A stretch of 56,849 nucleotides of DNA. Source: Nephromyces sp. MM_2019. Taxonomy: Eukaryota; Apicomplexa; Aconoidasida; Nephromycida. The translations under genes were made by a program, and so were the position numbers. A model generated the notes under the pieces. The model saw nothing but the letters and a program-made list of their open reading frames with translations, was not told where the DNA came from and made no database searches. The DNA lies in NCBI GenBank assembly GCA_015657535.1, contig JADHZB010000469.1, forward strand, positions 1-56,849, read 5' to 3'. Positions 23,421 through 35,724 of this stretch are shown here, one piece after another; position 1 is the first letter of the stretch; every line of letters starts with the position of its first letter.

Positions 23421-26400
23421 ACCGGGTATTAATGCTTGAGATACAAAAATACTTTGAAAGCCATTATAAAATCAATAAAAACAGGCATTGCTACCAACTT
23501 CAGTTAGGCAGGCATTTATCACGCAAAATATTGCCAGCGTCACCGACATAAGAATGTGAACACTTAGCCACTGTATTGAGGAGGAATCGGATCGTAATAC
23601 GCTCCTGCCCCGAGAAATACCAATTTGTCGAATGAAGCGGGTCTAAAAGCAGCGAAACGATGATTATCTATTCACGCCTCTTGTACCAGTTTCATAGACG
23701 CCAGATACAATTCGCTTCTTAACATTGAACCACGGTTCACTGTAGTTCATCAGAGGAAAAAATTTGAAATATCGTGAAAATATCATCTGCCGCCAAAAAC
23801 AGTCGAAATTGTGGCTCCAAAGATGAAGGTTCACTGGTATGGAATAGCCATGAGGAGCAGATATCCAAAGTTTGTAAGAGCGATTAAGGGTTCCCATTTA
23901 ATGGCTACAAGCAATATCACCTGAAGGGTGAGTCACCTCATAAAAAGTCGAGTTACACCTTCGAGTTACATCTTCGAGCTCAGCCAAGTCCACAAACAAC
24001 TGTGAAGTACGGTTTATTTTTTTTTGCCTCTGCGCCAGTGTAGCCCCGCATAACACAGAAGGCATGTTTGTATTGACTGCAGCCCCGCGTATTCGGAGGT
24101 CACTTCAGCAGCTCCGCTTGCTGTATGTAGGCACGAAAAAAGTTACTCTGTCATATTTCACAACGCATTCCCACATGCGTAAGCAGTCAGAAAGTAATGC
24201 AGGTCAATATACCCTCCTTTGCTTCGAGAAAAAAGCTGAGATCAAACTGCAGTCTTCGGTGTGCTTATCTTGAATCACTGAAATTCCATAATATCTCCAG
24301 GCCTACATCTAGTGATCAGATTGCTACAAAAGCGCTGGTGCTAACTCAAGACACGCAGTGAAGCACGCAAGTACGGCACAAAAAATTGGAATAACTAGGG
24401 ATGCATGCTTACGATCAAGAGAAGGAATGACATATTTTTAAAAAAAGGAGAGAAAGCTTGCCCAAAGAGAGCAGAGTCTCTTGGTTTTGTGACCAAAATC
24501 ACCTCTCGCCAAATGGTAATGTAATTATCGCGTGAAACCTTCAGTGAAATCTAATAAATTCTTCAACAAATAAAATATCAAATGGCGAATTTTCTAAGCT
24601 ACTTAATTGGCTACAAGAGCGAATATTCATAAAAAAAATAACACTACTTTATGAAAGATTCCACAACTAGCCGCACACAGGAAGTTCGCCGAGAAGAAAT
24701 ATTAAGCAGGAATAAATACGGAAAAATACTCTCTAAATGTTGGAATGATGACAAAAAGACAACTATAGAGTTCATGAAATTGTTATTAAATCATTGTAAA
24801 TATGCGTAAATGATGCTGTGATCGCTATACCGTGCTGGCTTATAATCATGTCAGCAGCAGCCATCACTGAATATAGCGCTAGCTTCACCCGGCGCGAATA
24901 TAGCAAACGCGAGGAATACAAGGTGAAGGCATGAGTTGCATTCCATTGGGCTCAAAGCCTGAGGTCTTCTCCCCTATCTTTACCTCAGTAATGTTCTGTA
25001 GCTTGTTGTGTCCTGCTCTATTATACACCTTCCTAGACGTGTTCCTCCATGATTACGTATCTTCAAGCAGGTCTTATATAGCCATTCCAACCCGTAGAAG
25101 GTTTGCAAGGAGATACATTTCTACCCAGGGAAGCCGATGCAGCAACTTACCTCATCTTCAATTCTGCTTGGTGCTTTCTTCGAGGAGGTTGCAAATCATT
25201 TAATTCTAGCTCGATTATACTTGCAACGCTGATGAATTGTAAAATGGTAGGGCTGTTTACGCAACAAAAGGAGCCCCCCCTTGAATCAGCAAGACAGTCT
25301 CATTTGCGGTGCCTTTTCTTTTTTTTGCAGTAATTTCAGAGTGAAGGCTTGAATGATTAGAGCATCCTTGCGCTTCATTTGAAAATTCAGAAAGGTTTAT
25401 TCCTTTATGAATGTCAGGAATAGAGCATCAGCTTTTCGTGGTATATTGAGCTACAAGCTTGAATCCCACTCCCCCTTCCTCTACGGGGCTTTTTTGAGAG
25501 CTTTTCACACAATTACATGTTTGCTTACTTTACCGATGCATACGATCAGCTTCAGACTATAATACTTTCTCTTCCTGCTGCTTCACATTCGTGCTGTTGG
25601 AAAGTGTTTTATTTTCAAAATCTTATCTTGATCGTAGACTTGATAATTTTCGATTAAACTTCGCTACCACTAGTCTCTTTAAAATTCCCTTATTTGCAAG
25701 CTACCGTATCGAAAGATTTTGTTCTGTTTACTTACTGGCTGTTTTGACCACAGCTTTACCCTCCATTTTTTACTATCTTGCCTAATCGTAAAATTCTGCC
25801 CAAGTTTACAGAAATAACCCGTATCATCCTTGTCTAGCTTGCTTTCCTGTGAGCGCTGTCATGGAAGCAGTGTAGAAGACGTATCATCTTCTTGGGTTGC
25901 CGCACATCCCTCTATTTCTAACTCGCTATGCATATATGAGCAGAAACCATTGTTGTTTTTCTTCTTCGTGACTTTCCTGTCGAATTTGTTAAACTTCCAC
26001 TAGCTAGTTTTAATATTCTGTTTTACTGCAGCTATTTGCTATGATTTTGTTGTTTCCTTGCTCATGATGCCGCCCCTTTTAGTTTGGATAAAATAGATTA
26101 TACACTGAAGTTAGCTTTAGGTTTGTAACGGTTTTTTTATATTTGAGTTTGGTTATGATAATGTTGCTAAAGTAACACAAAAAGCTTATAAAGATAGTAT
26201 TACTTTGAAACAGGCATCAGCTTAGGTTTGCTTTCTGAGCAAGAATTTGAGAAATTTTTTCGTATTTGAAAATATGGCGTAAGCTCGTGTAATTCTGATT
26301 GTATTTCACACGCAAATGTCTATTCATCGTACTGCTGTTGTCTTCTTCCCCCCCCCTAATTTCCTTCGCAGATTAGATATTCATTAGTATTGTAACTGTT

Positions 26401-26591
26401 TCCTCCTGATTGTGGTGTGTGTGTAAATAGATATAAGGCGTTGGATAACTATTGTGATGTTCTAACTGTACTGCAGTCGTGTAGGCGCGCTGATTGCCGT
26501 TTTTTCTTGCCTCTTTTTGGCGCTGCCTGATCAATATTTTTTTTCTTCGCAAAGGTGGGAGTTTATTGATATTTTTGAGGAACTTTTCGCA
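23421..26591. other. intergenic stretch between the divergent RPP21 and LYAR genes
   Basis: This 3.2-kb region separates two divergently transcribed genes, so it should contain both promoters and the 5' UTRs. The 900 bases before LYAR are T-rich. Short open frames (24931-25333, 25591-25785) have no recognisable features. I see no tRNA, repeat array or mobile element. Confidence 0.4.
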
Positions 26592-28883
26592 ATGGTTTCG
26601 TTTACTTGCGATGTCTGCCAAGATGTCGTACGGAAAAATGCTGTAGAAAAGCACTGTGCCAGGTATGCATGCAAAGACGCGTGGTACTTCACGTGTATAG
26701 ATTGCAATAAAATATTTGAAGGGTATGACTACCAAGAGCACTCCAATTGTATAACAGGTGAGCACCAGCGTAAAATATTAATAAGTTTGCCGGCGAATAT
26801 GCATTTGTGCGGATGAACTTTTTTCTATGCTATAGATTGTATAGTATCTGCTACTGAAATTTTCATTATTAGTATTTTTAGCTCTTTTTTTAATACGTAT
26901 TCAAAAAAATTTATTTTTCCGCTCAATTGTTTCATAAATTTCTCTGTACACTATGAAAAGTGTATGCATTCATTTTCCGCAAACCAATTTGTGAATTTGC
27001 ATGCATCCGCAGTTTTCCAGTGTGCGTTTTACGCTTTATTTAGAAGCTAGTGCTGATACGAATTGCGGGAGACTGCGCGATGTAATACTGGTATGTAGAC
27101 TTTTTTGATGAATTACGTTGAGATTTAAAGCGATGACAACCTGTCCTACCCATACTTGTAGTTAATCTAGCACTGTATGTTTCGTCAAAAAAATATAATA
27201 AATTTTGTTGGTTTCAAACAACAGAAGCATCCTTTATGTCATGTATCTTTATCAGCTCTTTTTAAAGGCAGAAGTAGCTATAATTTTGGGTATGATGTTA
27301 CACCCTTGTATTCACTCTTATATAGATATATATTGCCGTCATGCCGCGAAATTTTAGGCGAGTAGCTTTCAGTTTTGCCAATATTGAGTTAAAGTGCTAA
27401 AATATGTAGGAATTGCTGCTGGCTCTAGAGATTTAATTTGTGATTTTTAGATGCCGAAGAAACTTTAAGGTATTATCTACGGAATATCGTGTTGTTTTAT
27501 CGATTATTTTACGATTTTATACTTTGTGAATACTCTATAATTAAGTTGACTAACAAGGAATTTATTGTAAATTGCATAAGGAAAGATTGCTGATGCTCTA
27601 GTAGGACGAATTGAAAAGTTTACTTCTTCCTCTTGTTGATCTTCTTCCTCTACTTGCCTCCTGTTCCTGTTAAACTACTTTTTCTCTTGTATTTGCTTCT
27701 AATTTTAATTCACGCACATTTTTTCAGACAGCTATAAATATACTTCGAAATTGCGATTTTTGCGAGGATATCTCGTTTTTTTACTACGCGGTTTTTATCT
27801 TCCTCATATGCTCCTGATATGGTTGCTGATACTCATAGCTTTCGTCAACTTAAGAAAACCCTGTATTTAATGCTACATAAGTAAGCATGATGATTTCCAA
27901 TAGCGTAGGATGATGCAGCACGCATATTTTTTCGTCCCTCTAGCAGAAGCCTGCTGCGTGTTTCCTAGGTTTCCCTGGGTGCATCTTAATAGGCATAATT
28001 TTGATGCTATTATGCGCACAAACACACTTTATTGCGTTAATATATCGCATATGCTACTGCGCTGTGCCTTACTGACTTGAATTTTTATAATCTGTGTTTT
28101 GCAAAACTTTTATGATGTCTTGATTTTTTCGATTGAATTTTTGGATAAAGTGCCCTGCAATATGTATGCATCCACACTATTCTCCAGTGGACGAATTTGC
28201 TTGCAATATCGGGAAAAAACCGTTAAAACTAAGAGAAGAATACGGAATTTTGCAGTTTGGATAATATAGGTAGAGTATCTTATTGTAAACGCCGCGCACA
28301 AACCCTAAATCGGAATTTCATTGGTACTTTTTCTCATGTATTTTACGGGGGGTAATATCTTTATTCAGAGGAACAAAAATATTATGGAAAACTTGCTAAA
28401 GGGAAAAAAAGTCCTTCTAATTTGATAGATACTGCTTTTGCACAAAAAGCACATTCTAAAAGCAATCAGTCAAAAAAGCCTTCCTTCAGTGATGACAAGT
28501 CTCCAACCAATCTCGCTGAAGGGAAAAATAATGCCGCTGCCGAACTTCTAGCCGGAGTGCGCATTTCGTCAGATTACACAAGTTCTAAAGGCAAAGAAAT
28601 TTTGTCAGAAATTAAGACGACTGCTCCATGTTTTGAAAATGGAGATAAAATTGTAAACATGAAGAAGAATCGAGAAGGTAGCCAGAAAACTGATACAGTT
28701 AAGCCTTGTTTGCTTAATATTTCATCAAACGGAGGTTGTAGGTGGATAGGAAATTGGCAGTCCACTTTGCATGCTGTACTGTCAAGCAAGAAATCAAAAA
28801 AGATGAAATGGAGAGCTTTGTGCAAGAAGGTGCGCACTCACAGACTGCTTTCGGCAGAGCTTAATTATTTCAACGCATTGTAA
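26592..28883 (+). CDS. LYAR: LYAR-type nucleolar zinc-finger protein, two exons
   Basis: Exon 1 is 26592-26757 and exon 2 is 28369-28883. The intron of 1,611 nt has donor ACAG|GTGAGC and acceptor TTTATTCAG. Joining in phase 1 gives CITEEQKYYGK across the junction, which is the conserved LYAR continuation, and 226 residues in all. The N-terminus starts MVSFTCDVC as in LYAR and carries the two zinc fingers: C6, C9, H21 and C27, then C35, C38, H50 and C53 (FTCIDCNKIF..DYQEH). The middle is Lys/Ser-rich and the C-terminal WQSTLHAVLSSKK...WRALCKKVRTHR resembles the family's C-terminal winged-helix-like region. LYAR proteins are nucleolar factors linked to pre-rRNA processing and ribosome biogenesis. 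An AATAAA overlaps the TAA stop (28882-28887). Start choice is fixed by the family's conserved N-terminus. Confidence 0.92.
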
Positions 28884-30593
28884 TAAAGTTCTTGTGAGAT
28901 TTGTTATGTGCGGGGTTTGTGACTAACACTAGTTGAAAATCCTGCAAGCTTCTACCTCATCTAACGTGCCCGCAGGGCTTTGAATATAAAACTATATGCA
29001 ATTTTCCCATGTTACTTAAATAATCAATATTTTATTTGAGTGCTTCCCGGCTGTTCTCTTGTGCACAACTATGTGTGGTTCGGCCGCGGGAATTTTGAGT
29101 GTGCGCTGTATTTCTTTGCTGTTTTCTTTTACGTAGAGAACTAGTGTGTGCACTGTAACTTTGCGCGCGCTGTGCTTTTTTTCTTTCGATCCGTGATTGT
29201 ACCAGTCTATTGCGGTGATAAATTCTTGTCGAATTATTAATTTGTGCCTTAGAGTACTCCAATACTATCCAATCGTTTCCTTTCTGTGTGCCATAATCAC
29301 TGGTTGATATCCTTTTAGTAGCTGATAGGATGTATTTTGTGTAAAATTGGTGAAGGATGCGTTTATTTATGCATTACTGCCATGTATTCTCACCAATCCA
29401 TGCAGCCAAGTAACTTCAATGAAGCCTATCCTTACGTTTCTTTAAATTCCAATAGAAATAAACGCGTAACTAGGTACATACAACTATCTTGGCTTTTTTA
29501 TACTTCTATCCTGGGCATCATATGCTAGTTCTTATTGAGTTATATGCGTGCTCCTTATTGAAGTTCAAAGCCTTGAGCACTCAGCCTATACTATTTACAG
29601 CTTCAAACTTGCGTGCATTTCGACCTCCTAATATTGCGACGGTAGGTGATGAAGCTGTACTTTGAAGCGCATCCTGATTGTAACGAGGACAAAGATACTA
29701 TAAAGAACATGTGTTTGATGCAGGTACGCTTTTGACGTGTTTGTGTATCCAAAAGTCTACCCAAATTTTCTTGTCTGTGGGGGATGGATGCATTTATTAC
29801 ACTCCGCCCATCCATATGCCCATGCCATGCTTTTCTTGTGTATATGCTCATGATTTATGCAGCAAGTGCGGGCATGCTTATATTTTTTCCCCAATCTAAT
29901 TTGTTACCATTGGATTTTCCCTTTATTTGCGAGGATGCTCAGCATGCTTTTATCGTGTTTATAAGTTGTATCTGCTTTGCGTATAAACATTCTTTTTTTA
30001 GATACCGGAAGAATTTCTTAACGATACGGACCCGTTTGTGAGGCTGAAGGAATAATATGCTCTTTGATGAATAATGGTTGGTATGGCTTCTGTGGTGATG
30101 GTCAGTGTCATTGGAAGCAAAGCAAGGGATGCTCGCAAAGTAGATTAATGTGTCGGAATATATTAGGTACCTAGAAAACTTGATGTAAAACTGCATGCTG
30201 CAACTTATTTTGTAATTGACAACTTCTACAATGTTGTAAATGGTGAAGCTCTTTGTGCCTAGCAATGAAACTAAGCTAATACCCCTGGTTAAGGCCCATC
30301 TGCCTTTTTCATTGGCTTTACCCGCCTTTTTGGAATGTGTTTATAGCGCTATTCTTCATCCTTTTTCACGCACAAGGTGTTATACTTAAGCACTACTGCC
30401 TTTGCTTGTTCTGCTCTAGGAGAATGCGGTCTTTATCGCTTGAGATTAATCACCAGCGTTACCACTCGCACTATAGTAGGGGATAAACGGATATCCGGGG
30501 TTGCCATTCCATACTAGGACCATGTTCAATATATGTGCTGATCGATCTTTATTGCTTTGTTCCTATTCATATTCTTAAGCGTGATGCAAGTTT

Positions 30594-30677
30594 GGCTGAT
30601 TCTATTATTATAGTCAACCTACCCAAGTCGGTTGATTCTATTGTTATACTTGACCTACCCCCCTGAATTAGGTTGAT
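30594..30677. repeat. imperfect direct repeats, period about 36-41 bp
   Basis: GGCTGATTCTATTATTATAG at 30594 and GGTTGATTCTATTGTTATAC at 30630 are each followed by T(C/G)AACCTACCC-like or TGACCTACCC sequence. A third short copy (GGTTGATTTTTTG) begins at 30671. It lies in noncoding DNA. Confidence 0.65.
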
Positions 30678-33600
30678 TTTTTGTATGCATGCGCTATATT
30701 CTATTAGTCCCCTTGGATCCGTTTACGCAAACTGAGTGGAAATGTAACCCGTCTGGAAAGCCTTGTTTATCGTCTTGCAAGGAATATGTAAGCTAATAAG
30801 GCATTGTCGGAAGCTTATCATATTTTCGCTTTCGTGTCAGCTTAATTTTATCTATACTCTTTTATTAAATCTTCTGCATGCACGCCATCATAGCGATTAG
30901 TCTTGCGACAATGAGGTTTCCAGATTTTCGGAGAATCTATTGATTTTGAGCTGCATTCGTCTGAGCTATTTCCTAAGGAAAAATATAAAACTGAATTAGG
31001 GTTACGCAGCAGGTACCACAAATGAACCCTTTCCCGATTAGCACTAAATACAATTGCTTTGCGTGCTTCCGAAAAGCTTACCTACAGTAGACATTCATAG
31101 CTAATGGTATTCCGCCTTTCCTGGCATATCTACGGTAATAACATCAAGCTTTATTTTAAGAGAATGATATCGTTGTCTTGTGCATAATTAGGCAGCCGCC
31201 AAAGGATTTTTTGGGTCAACCTATGTTGGTATACACCTCGCAGCAGATAACTTAATTTTCGATATGCCTGATGCAGTTGAATAAAAATACTCTTTGCATT
31301 ATTTTCCGAGCTAGATAGCCGAAATTTATTGCTTTCTCGAATTTACCCAACGCTTTTGCTATCAATAATCCCTAACTAAACATAACATTATAACAAAGGT
31401 GATGACTCCCCCCCTTGTTTGTTGTGTGTAATATTTGATATAGCAGCCGTGCATAGTAGTATCATGCTCACTTTTGTTACCTGGCTCTGTGAAGCGCATT
31501 CTAAACATCGCTCCAGCTCACGAATACATGTGTATGAATAATCCTGAAGTATAGCAGGGCTTTTATGCCTAATCACTGGGAATTTGATAGGTTGAAGTTA
31601 AGAGTGGCGGTTTAGGGAGTGCACGTACCTATCGACCTACACGTGCATCCTCAGTTACTGTCATGGTGCAGCACCTTGTTGTATCCATAACCCAATTAAG
31701 CTAGAGCTCGCTTGTTGTGCTTTTTGGGGGCCTCAGAAGTGTAGGCGCCTCTTTTATTGTTTCGTCGGATCTGCTTCTTGGAATGCCCGTGACTTGCGCT
31801 CAAAATTACCTGTGAAGTTATCAAATTTAGCTATAGAAAGTCTGCCTTTGGTTAGTAACTTGCAATGGGATCTTAAGAAGAAAGCGGATTCGCAAGTTCT
31901 CTTGAACTATAAGTTGAACCTTATAATTCCTCCCGGAACCTCTACCCCGTGCCATTAGCCTTGCTAATGAAAGGAAAAATACCATTTCCCTTATGGAACT
32001 TGAAAAACCAGTGAAACCTTGCCATGAACGTAGGGGTAGATTGGGACAGACGATACGATTAAAGTAGCATGATGGTACATGTTCATCGAGTTTAGCCCAT
32101 AGGAGAACATGGGAAGGATTTATAGCACCGTTCAGCATATTTCATGACCTGCCAACAGCACTTCATGATGGTACTGCGCCGCTACAAGTGGTGGAAAAGT
32201 TCATATGGACATTATACAATCAAATAGTGATGGTGATATGCACAACCAAATTTCAACTACAGAACAGATATCTTTATGCACTCCAGGACTGTGTTGTTCT
32301 TAAATTCGCATGCATGGATATTTAGTGATTTTATATAGCCTTTTTGTACATAGCAGATAGCCTCCCTGAATTTATTAAGTATTGACACGAAACAAATATA
32401 GCATATTTGATAGTATAGTGGATCGTTTAGAGGTTATACGTGTGTACTTCTTAGCGGGGTAATCATGATAGGGCGAACAGAGCCTTGCTTCTGTAAGTTG
32501 GAATGCTTGCCGGAAGTCCCGTGAAACTCGATTAGTGTATATTCGTCGCCGCTCTAAGGATATAGCATCGTATCTCTGGCTTAAAGGGCATATGAAATAG
32601 GAGGAGCTTCTACAGAATAAGCTTTACAGTCCTAAAGAGTAAAACGTATAGCGTGCTGAGAGCTTTATGATAGCCGCGATTTTTCCGTGAGAAGGAAAAG
32701 CTCCAATGAAAGTCGCCATCACAAAATAGTAGTGCTGTAGCTGTGGTTTCTTTAAGACACTTCTAAACAGAAAAGTAACTTGAAACTAGTGAGTCTACGC
32801 AGGTCCCCTAATCTGTATGTTCGCTGTACACAACTGCAGGATAAATGGAACCTTGTAGTGAATTATGGCGTTTGCAAGGATATAGGTCTATGGGTAGCTA
32901 TCGTATTACCGGTAATAGGTACGCCTAAATCCGTCAGGAGATGGAAATGGGGAGCCCCAACCGCTTGCAAATCGCTTGTGGCCTGCAGGAATACAGCGAG
33001 ATATCGTAGCACGAGTTTATATTATACGGTGACCCGTAACGCTTATGTTCTTTTTCCGTAATGAGCAACCAGCTAGTGCATCTGGATGCCTAGCTAAGTA
33101 TGATGCTTTTGCCAAGGAATTCGGCATGAAATTTCCGATAAAAAACATGTATTACGAGCCAATATAGGAAGGTAATCACCTAAAGCTTACTTATCTCACT
33201 GTCTCAGCATATCTGTGCACAAACATAAGCACTAATGATGGTTTAGGGGTCTCTAAGTTTAGAATTCATTTACTGCTACGAATCACTGAGTTACTCGCAG
33301 AGTACATGTATACAAAAAACCAAGGTATTCTTCTGCAGAAAAAAAAGATAAAGACATAAACAAAAGTTGAAAGAAAAGCTTACTCCAAGCTCCTTCTAAG
33401 TCAACTGCGCTTCACTGTGGCTATTTGCTGGAACCTCTATGCACTTTAGAGGTAATTCGTGAGCTTCTGGCTATAATGCTATGTGCATAGTGAAGCTTCT
33501 GCCAGCTAATTACGAAAGAACAACTCTATTTCTTGTGGTTGGCCTAATAAATATAGCTCACTGTTTATTCAGCGTAGTCAACGAGAATAGGTGATATTGA

Positions 33601-34190
33601 ATCCTTGAGGATGTTCCTGCAGGTTGCGCTAAAATGCTTTGTTTGGAATCACCTCCTACTTCCACAATCGTGCAGAAAAGGTTTTACTACATCTGAAATG
33701 GGTAATGAAGGCTTGATCGATTGTAAAATAAGTTCTTGCCTGTTTAATTCGGTGTCAACGAGGACAGAAGAAAAACTCGCCCATCACAATTCCTCCACGA
33801 TATAAGGTAACTCATCAAGGGCCTCAAATTATCCGTATGGTGTCGCTGACATATACGCTGCTTACTACTTGATGTATGAGATGCAAATTACTTTGTTACA
33901 ATGCATTGGCACTGGCTTTAAAGTTGTATGTCTGACCATGCATCTGCAAGCATCTATACTGACGTGAAAGTTGCGGGTGAACTACAAATGTGTTATGGGC
34001 TGCGGTGGCCCTGTTTAATGAATATCTAAGAATAACTAGCTATATCTACCTTAAAAAAAGGTTAGGAAGCACATAATTCTGAAAGTATTATTGAACCTCT
34101 ATGCTAGCCTGTAAGAATTCGGCATAACCACAACTTGTGACGAGGTACGGTGAGACAAATCGCTGCCGAACCTGTGCGGCCTGTGGCACA

Positions 34191-34207
34191 GTCGGAGACC
34201 CTCCGAC
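34191..34207. repeat. 7-bp perfect hairpin beside a tRNA gene
   Basis: GTCGGAG-ACC-CTCCGAC forms a short GC-rich stem about 70 nt downstream (minus-strand sense) of the tRNA-Ile gene. It could be chance. Confidence 0.6.
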
Positions 34208-34277
34208 GTTCACCTGCCTGGGCTTAGTCGAAAACAAAGCCACTTCCGGCGTAGCGCTACGTATAATAGACTACGAG

Positions 34278-34351
34278 TGGTCCCAGACGGTCTCGAACCG
34301 TCGACCTTACGGTTATTAGCCGTACGCTCTAACCTACTGAGCTATGGGACC
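34278..34351 (-). tRNA. tRNA-Ile(AAU): tRNA-Ile(AAU), minus-strand copy
   Basis: The 74-nt minus-strand sequence folds perfectly. Acceptor GGTCCCA/TGGGACC with discriminator A, D arm GCTC..GAGC, anticodon stem TACGG/CCGTA around loop CTAATAA (anticodon AAU, read as inosine-AU for isoleucine), and T arm GACGG-TTCGAGA-CCGTC. There is no intron. It is identical to the copy at 35651-35724, while the flanks of the two copies differ. Confidence 0.96.
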
Positions 34352-35650
34352 CTTGAAGGCTCCGCTCAACATAATTTGAATTTCAGACAATACCCAACGT
34401 AGCTCACGCTTCACCGCTGTACCATGCCACGCATACGCGGCATGTGCATATTACCAATATGATACAGTGCAATCATGAGAACTTCTTCTTCATTTTTGCT
34501 ACGTTGTTTGAAAAAATATTTACTTGTGCTTTTGTGGACAGTCAAGCGAAAAAGCCATTTTGCGTAGTCTAGGCGATGCCGCGCTATCAGGGAAGATATT
34601 TTTTGATATAATCTCCAGGTGCCCGTTTTGAGTATCACATATTGATCTTACAAAATCTCGTTACAATCACGGTTCGCATGAGACTTTCTACATTTATTCG
34701 TGATACATGGAGCATCTTCTTGGTCTTCTTTCACGATACTACACGTTTAAGGAAATTCTCGAAATTCGCCATTGAACCGGGAAGAATTGCAATGTAGGAG
34801 GGAAATATTGAAGATATTGCTTGTGTTTCACATTTGCATAAGAGAGGAATTTAGACGTATTATATTTTACATATGTGTTCTATCATTTGCATAAGAGAGG
34901 AATTTAGACGTATTATATTTTACATGTGTGTTATATATAGATGTCGCACAATTTGTATTAATAGTGCACTGAGTGTAATACGAGTGCGGCATAGATATCC
35001 TGAGCATTGTTTTTCTTACGTAAATTGATTGAAGTCATGCCTATCTACTACACCTTGTATGAGCGTAATTGAAGTGAAGTTTAATTGAAGATTGTTGCCC
35101 GTGTCTAAAGCGATAATAATGTTATACATTTCATTTTTGGGCCAAAAGTGTAAGAAATTCTGAGTTGCAGTGTGTGCACAAAGTTTTCGATTCATATTGG
35201 AAGCTTAGTATATGGCGCAGAGATTTCTAATGACAGCAACAATAGTTACGGCAGTAAACGTGGTAAACCACCAACGAGAGTACAAGTACGCTGGGCATTG
35301 ATTGTATGCTTGTTTACTAGCCTGTCATTGAGTGAGGGCTAGCTTGATTATATCTTACCTTACCTCAGGCATGAGGCCAGATGAACTTCATCATCGTGTA
35401 AGTGTTGAATGAACCGAGTGCAGCGAGACACCGGGTAGTAGTGCTTGTATTGGTACCATGCCGAATGGGGTTTTGTACTTGAAGGTAGGCACCCCATGGG
35501 AAGTTTTACGCGGTTTCCGTAGGAATTTTACGCGGCTTTCATGGGGCGATTATGCAGACTCATTGTGCAACTGCGGTAAAGCCTTTGGAGCAACGTGTGT
35601 GGCGCACAGCATGCTTGACGATTGAGGTAATAGAAGGGGGCACACCACCA
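34352..35650. other. 1.3-kb spacer between inverted tRNA-Ile copies
   Basis: No gene recognised. It holds a 53-bp tandem duplication at 34831-34936. The minus-strand frame 34411-34638 has no recognisable motif. Confidence 0.4.
34831..34936. repeat. tandem duplication of 53 bp
   Basis: Two adjacent copies, 34831-34883 and 34884-34936, share CATTTGCATAAGAGAGGAAT and the following 20-plus bases (TTAGACGTATTATATTTTAC) without change. They differ only in the last bases (atatgtgttctat versus atgtgtgttatat), so the duplication is recent. Confidence 0.9.
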
Positions 35651-35724
35651 GGTCCCATAGCTCAGTAGGTTAGAGCGTACGGCTAATAACCGTAAGGTCG
35701 ACGGTTCGAGACCGTCTGGGACCA
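35651..35724 (+). tRNA. tRNA-Ile(AAU): tRNA-Ile(AAU), plus-strand copy
   Basis: The sequence is identical over 74 nt to the minus-strand copy at 34278-34351, with the same fully paired arms and anticodon AAU. The two genes are divergently transcribed, 1.3 kb apart. Identity stops at the gene ends, as expected for gene conversion or purifying selection acting on the gene body rather than for a recent large inversion. Confidence 0.96.

Larger units (their letters stand above)
28884..34277. other. gene-poor stretch
   Basis: About 5.4 kb with no recognised gene. Open frames such as 29032-29262 (Arg-rich, no ATG), 29603-30265, 31827-32138 and 32780-33061 lack family signatures and splice-consistent partners. 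An imperfect repeat near 30594-30677 (GGYTGATTCTATT..) is described separately. Confidence 0.4.

Noticed and set aside
29032..29262. Arg/Lys/Gln-rich minus-strand frame
   Set aside because: No ATG near its start and no partner exons; the composition reflects local T/G/C-rich plus-strand sequence.
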